The notes: generated from the letters alone by a model not told the origin. A DNA stretch of 17,999 nt from an uncultured Clostridia bacterium (GCA_910585485.1 CAJUEZ010000038.1:1-17999), one strand, 5' to 3'; shown: positions 1 through 7,409, numbered from the stretch's first letter. Numbers and translations are program-made.

Positions 1-1
1 A

Positions 2-1183
2 CTAAATGCTTTAGGAGCAAGTAATAAAGTTGTCGGCTCGTTGGATATTGACAAAAACGCATGGTATAACGTGCAGGTAATGTGCGCTACAGGTAAGGGC
101 GATGATTCCTATGCTATATGTTCGGTATATAAATATGATGAAAACGGAAAACGCGTGCATCCTGTAAACGGTGAAGCGGATACTCCATATAATCTGACCG
201 TTAATCTTAGAAATCTAAGCAGTGACGCGGCAAATCATATTAATATCAGCGCGGGTACAAATGTTGATAATGTTATGAATTTCAAGGTTGCTCCGGATAA
301 GCTGTCAATAAGTGTGGATGCCGCAACAGTTCTTGCGGGCGGAAGCGCGCAGGCGGCAACGACCGCTTCAAGAAAGGGTATCGCATTCCCTAAGCTTAGC
401 AACAGCTTGATTAAATATGAGGTGTATGACGCAGACGATAAATATCCGTTGGACAGCAATCTTATTTCAATCGACCCGTTAGGTAAGCTTACGGTTGATC
501 CGATGGCGGACGCTCAGGATGTATATGTAAGAGTATCGTCTGTGAGCGGAGGTATGCACGACAGTAAAAAACTTACAATAAAATCATCGTATATCTTTGA
601 AATAACAGGCGCGGGATTTAATGATGAGGATGAGAATGATGGCGAGGCATATTCAATTCTTAAGAGAATAGATGTAACTAAGAATTTTGATTATAATGAT
701 GATGTTTCATTTGTTTCAGCAGTCTATGGCGCTGACGGTGCTATGAAAACTATCGCTATAAGAAAAGCCTATGGCGATCAGCTTTTGCTTGGCTCAAACA
801 GAGTTTCAATGAATATGGCAATGCCTCAGAATTTCAATAAGGAAACTGACAGCCTTCGCGCTTTCGCTCTTACAAAACTTCCGGTAAGTAAGGCTGTAGC
901 GCCTGATGAGACTTTAACAGCGACAAAGAGCGCGTCCGGAATTTCATTGACTCAGATACCGTCGTTTACGGAAAACTCAGATGTCATTATACTTGTTTTG
1001 AAAACTTCTGACCCGACTAAGGTGGAACAGGGTGATATAGCATATTTTAATCAGACAAAAGTAGAGGATATTCCGTCAGAAATAAAAATTGACGGAAACT
1101 ATGATGGTGAATATATAGTGGAAATAGCCGGAAAAATTAACGGTGTGCACACTGTAAAATCAGCGTCAACAGCAAATAATTAG
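2..1183 (+). CDS. C-terminal part of a probable secreted/surface multidomain protein (5' end outside window)
   Basis: The reading frame is open from base 2 with no stop, so this is the 3' part of a longer gene; the TTG at 41 is internal and not a credible start. The first ~75 residues (…WYNVQV…, alternating beta-strand pattern, ending …VDNVMNFKV) resemble the end of a LamG/concanavalin-like beta-sandwich. A following stretch of about 100 residues (from APDKLSISVDAATV to KKLTIKS) looks like a bacterial Ig-like domain. The remaining ~200 residues contain acidic, Asn-rich beta-strand-like sequence that I cannot assign. There is no C-terminal LPxTG motif, SLH repeat or membrane anchor, so any anchor would have to be N-terminal. 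The composition (few Cys, many Thr/Ser/Asp/Asn) suits an exported protein. A role in binding or degrading polysaccharide is plausible from the fold pattern but not shown. A terminator follows, so it ends its transcription unit. Confidence 0.7.
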   Translation, partial: LNALGASNKVVGSLDIDKNAWYNVQVMCATGKGDDSYAICSVYKYDENGKRVHPVNGEADTPYNLTVNLRNLSSDAANHINISAGTNVDNVMNFKVAPDKLSISVDAATVLAGGSAQAATTASRKGIAFPKLSNSLIKYEVYDADDKYPLDSNLISIDPLGKLTVDPMADAQDVYVRVSSVSGGMHDSKKLTIKSSYIFEITGAGFNDEDENDGEAYSILKRIDVTKNFDYNDDVSFVSAVYGADGAMKTIAIRKAYGDQLLLGSNRVSMNMAMPQNFNKETDSLRAFALTKLPVSKAVAPDETLTATKSASGISLTQIPSFTENSDVIILVLKTSDPTKVEQGDIAYFNQTKVEDIPSEIKIDGNYDGEYIVEIAGKINGVHTVKSASTANN

Positions 1184-1192
1184 TATTATAAC

Positions 1193-1232
1193 AAACAGCA
1201 TTACACCCTAAGCGCGGTGTGATGCTGTTTTT
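1193..1232 (+). terminator. Intrinsic terminator after the surface-protein gene
   Basis: A 15-bp stem pairs 1193-1207 (AAACAGCATTACACC) with 1216-1230 (GGTGTGATGCTGTTT), with one G-U wobble and an 8-nt loop, and runs into a T tract. It lies 10 bases after the stop codon. Confidence 0.85.
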
Positions 1233-1237
1233 ATGTC

Positions 1238-1266
1238 TTGATTTATCAACTCAATTAATGTATAAT
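1238..1266 (+). promoter_or_regulatory. SigA-type promoter for the two metallophosphoesterase genes
   Basis: -35 TTGATT (1238-1243), 17-bp spacer, -10 TATAAT (1261-1266). It sits between the upstream terminator and the ribosome binding site AAAGGAGAG just before the ATG at 1295, giving a short leader of about 20 bases. Confidence 0.75.
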
Positions 1267-1294
1267 ACCAGTATAATTTAAAAGGAGAGAATAA

Positions 1295-1993
1295 ATGGCA
1301 TTATACACAATAGCGGATTTGCATCTTCCGTTGGGAATTGACAAGCCTATGGACATATTCGGGAAAGCATGGGAAAATTATGTGGAACGTTTGGCTGATA
1401 ACTGGCAAAGTAAAATTGCGGACAGTGATATAGTTGTTCTGCCGGGAGATTTTTCGTGGGCAACGTATCTTGAACAGAGTGTTAGAGATTTTGAATATTT
1501 GAATAAGCTTAATGGCAGGAAAATACTTTTAAAGGGAAATCATGACTACTGGTGGACTACAATGAATAAATTGTGGGAGTTCATGCGAAATAATGGTTTT
1601 GACAGCATAGATTTTCTGCAAAATAATTCTTTTATGTATGAGGATATAGCAATATGCGGCACGCGGGGTTGGATTAATCCGTCATGGGATAATTTTGTTG
1701 AGGAAGATAGAAAGATATTCGACAGAGAGGTGCTTCGCCTTGAATTGTCTCTAAATAGTGCCTCAAATTATAAGGAAATATACGTTTTTACACATTATCC
1801 GCCAATTTCAATCTCTCAGGAGAGAAATGAGTTCATAGATATGATGAAAAAATATCCGGTTACAAAATGTATTTACGGACATCTGCATAGCGCGTCGCAT
1901 AAAAACGCGGTTGAGGGAATCGTAGATGAAATAGAATATAAGCTTGTTTCGGGAGATTATCTTGGTTTTAATCCCATAAAATTACACGATTAA
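1295..1993 (+). CDS. Calcineurin-like metallophosphoesterase (COG1768-like)
   Basis: A 232-residue predicted cytoplasmic phosphohydrolase of the calcineurin-like superfamily, which uses two metal ions to hydrolyse phosphomono- or diesters. All superfamily motifs are visible: D8-x-H10 (ADLHL), G51-D52 (PGDFSW), G81-N82-H83-D84 (GNHDYWW), H167 (THYPP) and G195-H196-x-H198 (YGHLHS). The GNHDYWW and THYPP versions fit the COG1768 'predicted phosphohydrolase' group as I remember it; substrate unknown. The start is the ATG with AAAGGAGAG upstream. It is followed after 12 bases by a second, unrelated metallophosphoesterase, so the two are probably co-transcribed from the promoter at 1238. There is no signal peptide or membrane segment. 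Family assignment is firm; physiological role is not. Confidence 0.9.
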   Translation: MALYTIADLHLPLGIDKPMDIFGKAWENYVERLADNWQSKIADSDIVVLPGDFSWATYLEQSVRDFEYLNKLNGRKILLKGNHDYWWTTMNKLWEFMRNNGFDSIDFLQNNSFMYEDIAICGTRGWINPSWDNFVEEDRKIFDREVLRLELSLNSASNYKEIYVFTHYPPISISQERNEFIDMMKKYPVTKCIYGHLHSASHKNAVEGIVDEIEYKLVSGDYLGFNPIKLHD

Positions 1994-2005
1994 GGAGAAA
2001 TCAAT

Positions 2006-2518
2006 ATGAAGCTGATGATTGCGTCTGCTATACACGGTTCAGCGTACTACGCTGAAAAAATGCGCGAAGCGTATTTAAAAGAGAAAGCCGACAGACTAAT
2101 TCTGCTTGGTGATTTACTGTATCACGGACCGAGAAATGACTTGCCGAAAAATTATGAGCCAAAAACTGTAATAGAAATACTGAACAGCCTAAAAGAAGAT
2201 ATACTGTGCGTGCGCGGTAACTGTGATAGCGAGGTTGATCAAATGGTGCTTGATTTCCCGATGTTGGCTGATTATGCTGTTGTTTTGGCGGATGAAAAAA
2301 CATTGTATTTGACACACGGACATGTTTTTAATCTCCAAAATCAGCCGAAACTCAAAAGAGGAGATTATCTTGTAAACGGGCATACGCATGTTCCGGCATA
2401 TGAGAAAAAGGATGATTTTATATATCTCAATCCGGGGTCTGTGTCTATTCCGAAAGAGGGAAGCGGGCATAGTTATATTATTTATGAACATGGTGATTTT
2501 AAGTTTAAAGAATTATAA
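2006..2518 (+). CDS. yfcE: YfcE-like phosphodiesterase with a missing metal-ligand Asp
   Basis: This 170-residue protein is closely similar, by recollection, to E. coli YfcE, a manganese-dependent phosphodiesterase active on model substrates. Shared blocks include LGDLLYHGPRN, VRGNCDSEVDQM, LTHGHVF, VNGHTHVP and LNPGSVSIPK. Metal ligands visible are H10, D36, N72, H104, H126 and H128. The odd feature is the first motif: families of this type begin with D-x-H (SDIHGS), but here it reads S-A-I-H-G-S, with Ala at residue 8 encoded by GCT at 2027-2029 (GAT would be Asp, a single-base difference). The protein may therefore be inactive or altered at the first metal site, or the base may be a sequence error. 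The gene is otherwise intact. Ribosome binding site TAAGGAGAA lies 8 bases before ATG. It is the second gene of the unit and ends at a strong hairpin. Confidence 0.92.
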   Translation: MKLMIASAIHGSAYYAEKMREAYLKEKADRLILLGDLLYHGPRNDLPKNYEPKTVIEILNSLKEDILCVRGNCDSEVDQMVLDFPMLADYAVVLADEKTLYLTHGHVFNLQNQPKLKRGDYLVNGHTHVPAYEKKDDFIYLNPGSVSIPKEGSGHSYIIYEHGDFKFKEL

Positions 2519-2520
2519 TG

Positions 2521-2552
2521 AAAAGAGCCGTTATGCGTTAACGGCTCTTTTT
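2521..2552. terminator. Bidirectional terminator between convergent genes
   Basis: A perfect 13-bp stem pairs 2521-2533 (AAAAGAGCCGTTA) with 2539-2551 (TAACGGCTCTTTT), with a 5-base loop. The A run on one flank and T run on the other let it act on both strands. Its right arm and loop form the last codons of the minus-strand exonuclease gene, whose stop codon (2531-2533) lies in the left arm. Confidence 0.88.
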
Positions 2553-3157
2553 GCGTTGCTTTTTGCTTTTTTCTTATTCTTTTTACATTTAAAATGCGTG
2601 TCCGGTGTAAGATGACCGATTTCCATTTCGAAGCATTCCTCAATCTCTTCAAGATTCAAAAGACTGTAGTCCTCTAATATTCTTAACAAAACCTTGGCAC
2701 AGGCATAAGCGTCGTCATATGCCTGATGATGGTGAAAATTTACTCCGAGCGCGCTGCAAAGGTTATTTAGTTTGTGACTCGGGAGTTCAGGATATGCTTT
2801 TTGTGATAATTTTACGGTGCAAAGATAGTCGAATGTTGGAAAAGGTATGTTAAAATGCTCAAGCGTCGCGCAGAGCACACCGACATCAAAACTGGCATTA
2901 TGTGCGATTGCCGTTTTATTTTCCAAATAGGGTTTTAACCAATCCCAATATTTATCAAAAGTGGGTTTATCTGCAACCATATCGGGAGTTATACCGTGTA
3001 TTTTTATATTATAATCATTAAATTCAAAAGGCTCAGGTTTTATTAGTATTTCTTTTCTTTCAGTTATTATATTATTCTCCACTACGCATAACCCAAGACT
3101 GCATACGCTTGTGTAATTTGAAGTGGCTGTCTCAAAGTCTATAGCAACAAAATTCAT
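2531..3157 (-). CDS. DEDDh-family 3'-5' exonuclease (DnaQ-like)
   Basis: A 208-residue stand-alone exonuclease of the DnaQ/RNase T superfamily, expected to remove nucleotides from 3' ends of DNA or RNA with two metal ions. The three Exo motifs are complete: D7 and E9 in AIDFET, D91 in AHNASFD, and H144…D149 in HQAYDDA, which places it in the DEDDh class. The catalytic domain ends near residue 165. The C-terminus (about 190-208) is a Lys/Arg-rich tail, KCKKNKKKAKSN and onward, that could bind nucleic acid. There is no polymerase or helicase domain, so it is not PolC or DinG; it resembles the 'exonuclease domain-containing protein' group common in Firmicutes, and its natural substrate is unknown. 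The start is chosen from the minus-strand sequence TTAGGAGAGATAAT before ATG. It is transcribed divergently from mtnN-luxS. Confidence 0.9.
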   Translation of the reverse strand: MNFVAIDFETATSNYTSVCSLGLCVVENNIITERKEILIKPEPFEFNDYNIKIHGITPDMVADKPTFDKYWDWLKPYLENKTAIAHNASFDVGVLCATLEHFNIPFPTFDYLCTVKLSQKAYPELPSHKLNNLCSALGVNFHHHQAYDDAYACAKVLLRILEDYSLLNLEEIEECFEMEIGHLTPDTHFKCKKNKKKAKSNAKRAVNA

Positions 3158-3180
3158 ATTATCTCTCCTAACAGCATATT

Positions 3181-3209
3181 ATTATACAACTTTTTTTGTC
3201 GAATGTCAA
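3181..3209 (-). promoter_or_regulatory. Perfect-consensus SigA promoter for the exonuclease gene
   Basis: Read on the minus strand: -35 TTGACA (3209-3204), 17-bp spacer containing an A7 run, -10 TATAAT (3186-3181). The -10 lies 23 bases upstream of the ATG at 3157, with the ribosome binding site between. Confidence 0.85.
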
Positions 3210-3224
3210 AGGGTATATCATAAG

Positions 3225-3253
3225 TTGACATAAAAGAATATTCGTTATATAAT
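3225..3253 (+). promoter_or_regulatory. Perfect-consensus SigA promoter for mtnN-luxS
   Basis: -35 TTGACA (3225-3230), 17-bp spacer, -10 TATAAT (3248-3253). It is followed by AAAGGAGGAG before the mtnN ATG at 3274. Its -35 lies 15 bp from the -35 of the divergent exonuclease promoter. Confidence 0.87.
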
Positions 3254-3273
3254 AAAACAAAGGAGGAGATAAC

Positions 3274-3978
3274 ATGTTTGTTGGAATAATAGGAGCAATG
3301 GAACTTGAGATTGAAGGACTAAAAGCGCTTATGACAGATATAGAAATGAAAACAATCAGCAGTATTAACTTTTATCACGGCAAAATTAACGGCGTAGACA
3401 CCGTTATTGCGGTGGCGGGCGTTGGCAAGGTAAACGCGGCCGTATGCGCGCAGACTATGATATTAAAGTATTCGCCCGATTTGGTCATAAATATAGGAGT
3501 TGCGGGCGGACTTGCGCCGGAACTTAAAATAGGAGATATAGCAGTTGCGGACGCGGTTGTAGAGCACGATATGGATACTACGGCAGTAGGTGATCCCAAA
3601 GGACTTATATCCGGTATAAATATGGTTGAAATGCCATGCGATAAAAGAATTTCTGATTTGATGGAAAAATCAGTTGCCGCATTGGGAAATATAAATTCAC
3701 GAAGGGGAATAATCGCCTCCGGCGACCAATTTATATGCACAAGTGAACAGAGAGATAAAATAATAGATGATTTTGGCGCGATAGCCGCTGAAATGGAGGG
3801 AGCAAGTATAGGACATGTGTGCGTAATGAATAAAGTACCGTTTGGCGTGTTACGCGCTATATCGGATGGCGCAAATGATGACTCTGTAATGGATTATCCG
3901 ACGTTTGCCAAAATGGCGGCAGAAAATTCAATAAAAATAATTGCAAAACTTTTAGGAAATATAAAGGAAGTGTATTAG
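3274..3978 (+). CDS. mtnN: 5'-methylthioadenosine/S-adenosylhomocysteine nucleosidase
   Basis: This 234-residue cytosolic enzyme cleaves adenine from S-adenosylhomocysteine and methylthioadenosine, giving S-ribosylhomocysteine and methylthioribose. It has the family N-terminus GIIGAMELE with the acidic residue E12, the glycine-rich nucleoside-binding VAGVGKVNAA and INIGVAGGLAP blocks, the AAEMEGAS motif (M174, E175) that holds the ribose, and ISDGA with catalytic D198. Length matches the usual ~230 residues. Start: ATG preceded by AAAGGAGGAG. luxS follows after a single base, and LuxS uses the S-ribosylhomocysteine made here, so the pair forms a complete two-step SAH detoxification and AI-2 precursor unit. 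Expression is probably strong from the consensus promoter. Confidence 0.96.
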   Translation: MFVGIIGAMELEIEGLKALMTDIEMKTISSINFYHGKINGVDTVIAVAGVGKVNAAVCAQTMILKYSPDLVINIGVAGGLAPELKIGDIAVADAVVEHDMDTTAVGDPKGLISGINMVEMPCDKRISDLMEKSVAALGNINSRRGIIASGDQFICTSEQRDKIIDDFGAIAAEMEGASIGHVCVMNKVPFGVLRAISDGANDDSVMDYPTFAKMAAENSIKIIAKLLGNIKEVY

Positions 3979-3979
3979 G

Positions 3980-4450
3980 GTGAAGAAAATCAAGAGTTTT
4001 CAGGTAGACCATCGAAAACTTGAAAAGGGTATTTATGTGTCGAGAATTGACACTGATATAATTACATATGATTTGCGTTTTTGCAAACCGAACAGCGGTA
4101 TTGTGCTGGACAATGTGACCATGCACACAATAGAGCATATGATAGCGACTTTTGCGCGCAATTCGTCTATAAAAAACGAGGTTCTGTATTTTGGACCTAT
4201 GGGTTGTCAGACGGGATTTTATTTTTTAGTGAGAGATGTTATTACAAAAGAAAAGGTTCTTGACATAGTGAAGGATGTTCTTAAAAAGACTATTGAGCAT
4301 AATGGAGAAGTGTTCGGAGCAAGTGAGATTGAATGCGGTAATTATAAGACGCTTGACTTAGAACGCGCAAAAAAAGCGTGCAGGGAATATCTTGACGTCA
4401 TTAAGGACGAAACAGATATAATAACATATGATGAGGTAAACATGAAATAA
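3980..4450 (+). CDS. luxS: S-ribosylhomocysteine lyase (AI-2 synthase)
   Basis: This 156-residue metalloenzyme splits S-ribosylhomocysteine into homocysteine and 4,5-dihydroxy-2,3-pentanedione, which cyclises to autoinducer-2. Diagnostic residues are present: the H49-T-I-E52-H53 motif with two metal His and the general base Glu, C76 in GPMGCQTGFY (catalytic Cys), and C119 in ECGNY (third metal ligand). Length equals the usual ~155. The start is GTG, one base after the mtnN stop, with AAAGGAAG (inside the mtnN end) about 9 bases upstream; this implies translational coupling. LuxS in an activated methyl cycle does not by itself prove quorum sensing, and no Lsr-type uptake genes are seen here. 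Confidence 0.97.
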   Translation: MKKIKSFQVDHRKLEKGIYVSRIDTDIITYDLRFCKPNSGIVLDNVTMHTIEHMIATFARNSSIKNEVLYFGPMGCQTGFYFLVRDVITKEKVLDIVKDVLKKTIEHNGEVFGASEIECGNYKTLDLERAKKACREYLDVIKDETDIITYDEVNMK

Positions 4451-4469
4451 AATTTAACTCAAAGAATTT

Positions 4470-4535
4470 GCTGATAGACGGACAACAATAAAATGTCAGG
4501 GGAATAATGCGTGTCCGTCTCAGCTTGTTTTTTTA
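4470..4535 (+). terminator. Intrinsic terminator of mtnN-luxS
   Basis: GCTG at 4470-4473 plus AGACGGACA at 4476-4484 pair with TGTCCGTCT at 4512-4520 plus CAGC at 4521-4524 (two-base bulge, 27-base loop), then TTGTTTTTTT. The T tract exists only on the plus strand and abuts the stop codon of the convergent aroA. Confidence 0.75.
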
Positions 4536-5798
4536 TTTGCCTAATTTGTAAAAATCATCAAAGAATGTCGGATATGACACACATGCGCAATCGCTGTCAT
4601 CTATGGAAGATGAGCCTTCGCACATCTGAGCGAGCACAGTGAGGCTCATTGCCATTCTGTGGTCTCCGTATGTTTTAAAATCAGCACCGTAAACGGGATT
4701 TCCACCGAGTATAATCATTCCGTCATTCGTTTCATTTATGTCGATTTTGCATTTTGTAAATTCATCAACAACAGCTTTTATTCTGTTAGTTTCTTTAACT
4801 TTTAATTCCTGAGCATCTTTTATAACTGTCTCGCCATCAGCGAATACAGCCGCGACAGCAATTATCGGAAGTTCGTCTATAAGGCGAGGAATAATTTCTC
4901 CTCCAATTACAGTGCCTTTTAAAGCGGAGGAGCGCACAGTAATATCAGCAACGCTTTCTCCCGCGCTTTCGCGCTGGTTTTCAAGTTTAATATCCGCGCC
5001 CATTTCTTTTAAAACGTCTATAATTCCTGTTCTTGTCGGATTTATGCCAACATTCGTTATAGTTATTTCAGAATTTGGCATAATCGCTCCGAGTACCATG
5101 AAAAATGCGGCTGATGATATATCTCCCGGCACATTGACTCTGACCGATGTAAGATCCGACGCGCCGCTGACAGATATGTCAAGTCCGTTTACATTTATAT
5201 CCGCACCCATAGCGCTGAGCATTAATTCTGTATGGTCACGCGATTTTTCGATTTCATGAACAACTGTTTTGCCTTCGGCATACAGTCCCGCAAGTATAAT
5301 AGCAGTCTTAACTTGCGCTGAAGCTACGGGCATTGTGTAATCGATTCCATGTAGATTTGTTCCGATTATGTGAAGAGGGCAGTATTCGTTTTCGATTTTT
5401 GCGCCCATAAGTGACAGCGGTTTTGTGACTCTTCCCATAGGACGTTTTTGAATTGACGCGTCGCCGGTGATAGTGGAGTTAAATTTCTGACCTGAGAGGA
5501 TACCGCATAAAAGGCGAGTTGTAGTTCCGCTGTTGCCGGTATAAAGAGTTTTTTTCGGAACTTCCAATCCTCTTAGTCCCTTGCCGTAAACAGTAACGTT
5601 TTCGCCGTTAATATCTATATCAATCCCCATATTCCTAAAACAATCAATAGTAGAAAGACAATCCGCTCCTTTAAGAAATCCCGAGATTTCTGTCACGCCT
5701 GAGGCAAGAGAGCCAAGCATAACGGCGCGGTGTGATATGGACTTATCGCCCGGAACGCTTAAAGTACCGTTAGCCTTTGAAATCTTTTTTATAATCAT
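4533..5798 (-). CDS. aroA: 3-phosphoshikimate 1-carboxyvinyltransferase (EPSP synthase), class II motifs
   Basis: This 421-residue cytosolic enzyme joins shikimate-3-phosphate and phosphoenolpyruvate, the sixth step of the chorismate pathway. Seen: GDKSISHR (K19, S20, R24) for substrate binding, TGNSGTTTR (89-95) and RPMGR (119-123) for the PEP site, SAQVK (160-164), SRDHTE (186-191), NPTRTG (253-258), IDELP with D308, VKETNRI (E336) and GDHRMAM. The combination R-x-H-[ST]-E, GDK[ST], SAQ-x-K and N-x-T-R is the motif set described for class II, CP4-like and Gram-positive EPSP synthases. The start has TTTGGAGG upstream. It is transcribed alone, opposite to mtnN-luxS and divergent from the flippase gene; aroB lies 10 kb away in another unit. 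Function is firm; the class II call rests on motifs only. Confidence 0.96.
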   Translation of the reverse strand: MIIKKISKANGTLSVPGDKSISHRAVMLGSLASGVTEISGFLKGADCLSTIDCFRNMGIDIDINGENVTVYGKGLRGLEVPKKTLYTGNSGTTTRLLCGILSGQKFNSTITGDASIQKRPMGRVTKPLSLMGAKIENEYCPLHIIGTNLHGIDYTMPVASAQVKTAIILAGLYAEGKTVVHEIEKSRDHTELMLSAMGADINVNGLDISVSGASDLTSVRVNVPGDISSAAFFMVLGAIMPNSEITITNVGINPTRTGIIDVLKEMGADIKLENQRESAGESVADITVRSSALKGTVIGGEIIPRLIDELPIIAVAAVFADGETVIKDAQELKVKETNRIKAVVDEFTKCKIDINETNDGMIILGGNPVYGADFKTYGDHRMAMSLTVLAQMCEGSSSIDDSDCACVSYPTFFDDFYKLGK

Positions 5799-5826
5799 TT
5801 TCCGACCTCCAAATTATTCTAAAACC

Positions 5827-5855
5827 ATTATATCATAAATAAGATATAAAGACAA
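5827..5855 (-). promoter_or_regulatory. SigA-type promoter for aroA
   Basis: Minus strand: -35 TTGTCT (5855-5850), 17-bp spacer, -10 TATAAT (5832-5827), followed by the GGAGG before the aroA ATG at 5798. I see no equally good plus-strand promoter for the divergent gene at 5880 in this 81-bp gap. Confidence 0.7.
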
Positions 5856-5879
5856 GTTTAAAATATATCGGAGGTTATT

Positions 5880-7409
5880 ATGCAAAGACAAAGCTTTCTC
5901 ACAGGAGCGCTTATACTTATGATAGCAAACGCAATATCAAAGATACTCGGCGCGGTGTTTAAAATACCGCTTACGTATATACTCGAAGAGGAAGGCATGG
6001 CTGTATTCAATATAGCGTTTGAGGTTTACATTATGTTTTTGGCTTTTATTATATCAGGTTTGCCGTTCGCAATATCTAAAATGGTTGCTGAGGCAAACTC
6101 AAAAAAGGAATATGCCAGAACGCGTAAAATAGTCAGCGTATCAGTTGTTGTGCTTATTCTGATAGGCGCGGCAGGGAGCGCGGCGCTGTATGGCGGAGCA
6201 CGGTTCTTTGCTCTTGCCATGAAGGAAGAAAAGGCTGTGCTGGCAATAAAAATGATTTCTCCGGCAATATTTTTTGTGGCACTGGGAACGGCATATAAGA
6301 GTTATTATCAGGGAGTTGCCAATATGATTCCGACAGCGCTGTCACAGGTTGCTGAAGCTGTGGTAAAACTGGCGGCGGGGTATTATCTCGCGGTACTATT
6401 TATAAAAGCGGGGACTTCAAAAACTGCCGGAGGAGCAATAATGGGAGTCACAGCGGGAGAAATTGTGGCTACAGCAATATTGATGTTTATGTATATCTTC
6501 GGAAAAAAAGAGGTTTATGTAAAGACAAAAAAAATTCAAACAAAAGAAATACTGTATGAACTGATGTCAATAGCGCTGCCGCTTTTATGCGCTTCCGTGG
6601 TATCAAACGCGATAAATGTCGCGGATACAACTCTGATACGGTCGAGGTTGCTTGACGGAGGATTTTCCGCCGATGAAGCGCGCTTTCTTTATGGAGCGTA
6701 TACAGGATACGCGCTTACGGTCTTCCATCTGCCTGTAGGAATCCTCGCGACAATAGGGGTGAGTATTCTTCCGGTTATCGCGGGAGCAATAGCTGTGAAT
6801 AATATAAAAAAAGCGCAAATAGCCACGGATATAGGTATTCGGATTGCCGTTATTTTATCTTTGCCTTGCGGAATTATAATGTATACGATGAGCGGAGAAA
6901 TACTGTCATTCCTGTTTCACAACAGCGTCTCGGCAAATATGCTTTCGGCGGTGGCTCCGTGCGTGGTTATGATGTGCGTGGTTCAGATAACGTCCGCAAT
7001 ACTTCAATCGGCGGGCAAAATAATGCTTCCGTTTTTTACTGCGCTTGTTGGAAGCGCGGTGAAATTGAGTCTTAGCTGGTACTTGGTGGGAACCCCCGAA
7101 ATAAACATTTACGGTTCAGCCATAAGCACAAACGCGGCTTACATAATAGTGATGATACTTAATTTGGCAGCCATACGGAAAGTTCTGCGTTTAAAACCTG
7201 ATTTTACGGCAATAATTATAAAGCCGGTAAGCTGTGCGGCTCTTATGCTGCTTTCAATAAAACTTTTGAGAGGGTATCTTTCTTCCGTGATGGGAGGAGT
7301 AGTGTATTTGGGAGTAATATGCGTGATTTCATGCGCTGTATATGTGGCGGCACTGTTTTTGACAAATACCGTCTCAATCAAAGAGGTGAGAAGAATACTT
7401 AAAGGTTAG
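5880..7409 (+). CDS. yabM: SpoVB/YabM-like polysaccharide flippase (MOP superfamily)
   Basis: A 509-residue integral membrane protein with some 12-14 hydrophobic segments spread over its whole length, as in the MATE/PST/MurJ superfamily of lipid-linked sugar exporters. The N-terminal pattern (SFLTGALILMIANAISKILGA, then FKIPLTYIL, EEGMAVFNIAFEVY, GLPFAISK) is characteristic of the SpoVB/YabM group, and the usual length (500-530) is met. Gene order argues for the YabM position: in B. subtilis yabM precedes yabN (mazG), yabO, yabP, yabQ and divIC, exactly as here. The role is inferred: flipping a lipid-linked cell-wall or spore-cortex precursor across the membrane. The start is ATG with TCGGAGG upstream. 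No good vegetative promoter is visible, which would fit developmental control but does not prove it. MurJ proper is a related alternative. Confidence 0.88.
   Translation: MQRQSFLTGALILMIANAISKILGAVFKIPLTYILEEEGMAVFNIAFEVYIMFLAFIISGLPFAISKMVAEANSKKEYARTRKIVSVSVVVLILIGAAGSAALYGGARFFALAMKEEKAVLAIKMISPAIFFVALGTAYKSYYQGVANMIPTALSQVAEAVVKLAAGYYLAVLFIKAGTSKTAGGAIMGVTAGEIVATAILMFMYIFGKKEVYVKTKKIQTKEILYELMSIALPLLCASVVSNAINVADTTLIRSRLLDGGFSADEARFLYGAYTGYALTVFHLPVGILATIGVSILPVIAGAIAVNNIKKAQIATDIGIRIAVILSLPCGIIMYTMSGEILSFLFHNSVSANMLSAVAPCVVMMCVVQITSAILQSAGKIMLPFFTALVGSAVKLSLSWYLVGTPEINIYGSAISTNAAYIIVMILNLAAIRKVLRLKPDFTAIIIKPVSCAALMLLSIKLLRGYLSSVMGGVVYLGVICVISCAVYVAALFLTNTVSIKEVRRILKG

Noticed and set aside
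5799..5879. Plus-strand promoter for the flippase gene
   Set aside because: Several TATA-like strings exist in this A/T-rich gap, but none has a matching -35 at 16-18 bp and no clear SigE pattern was found.
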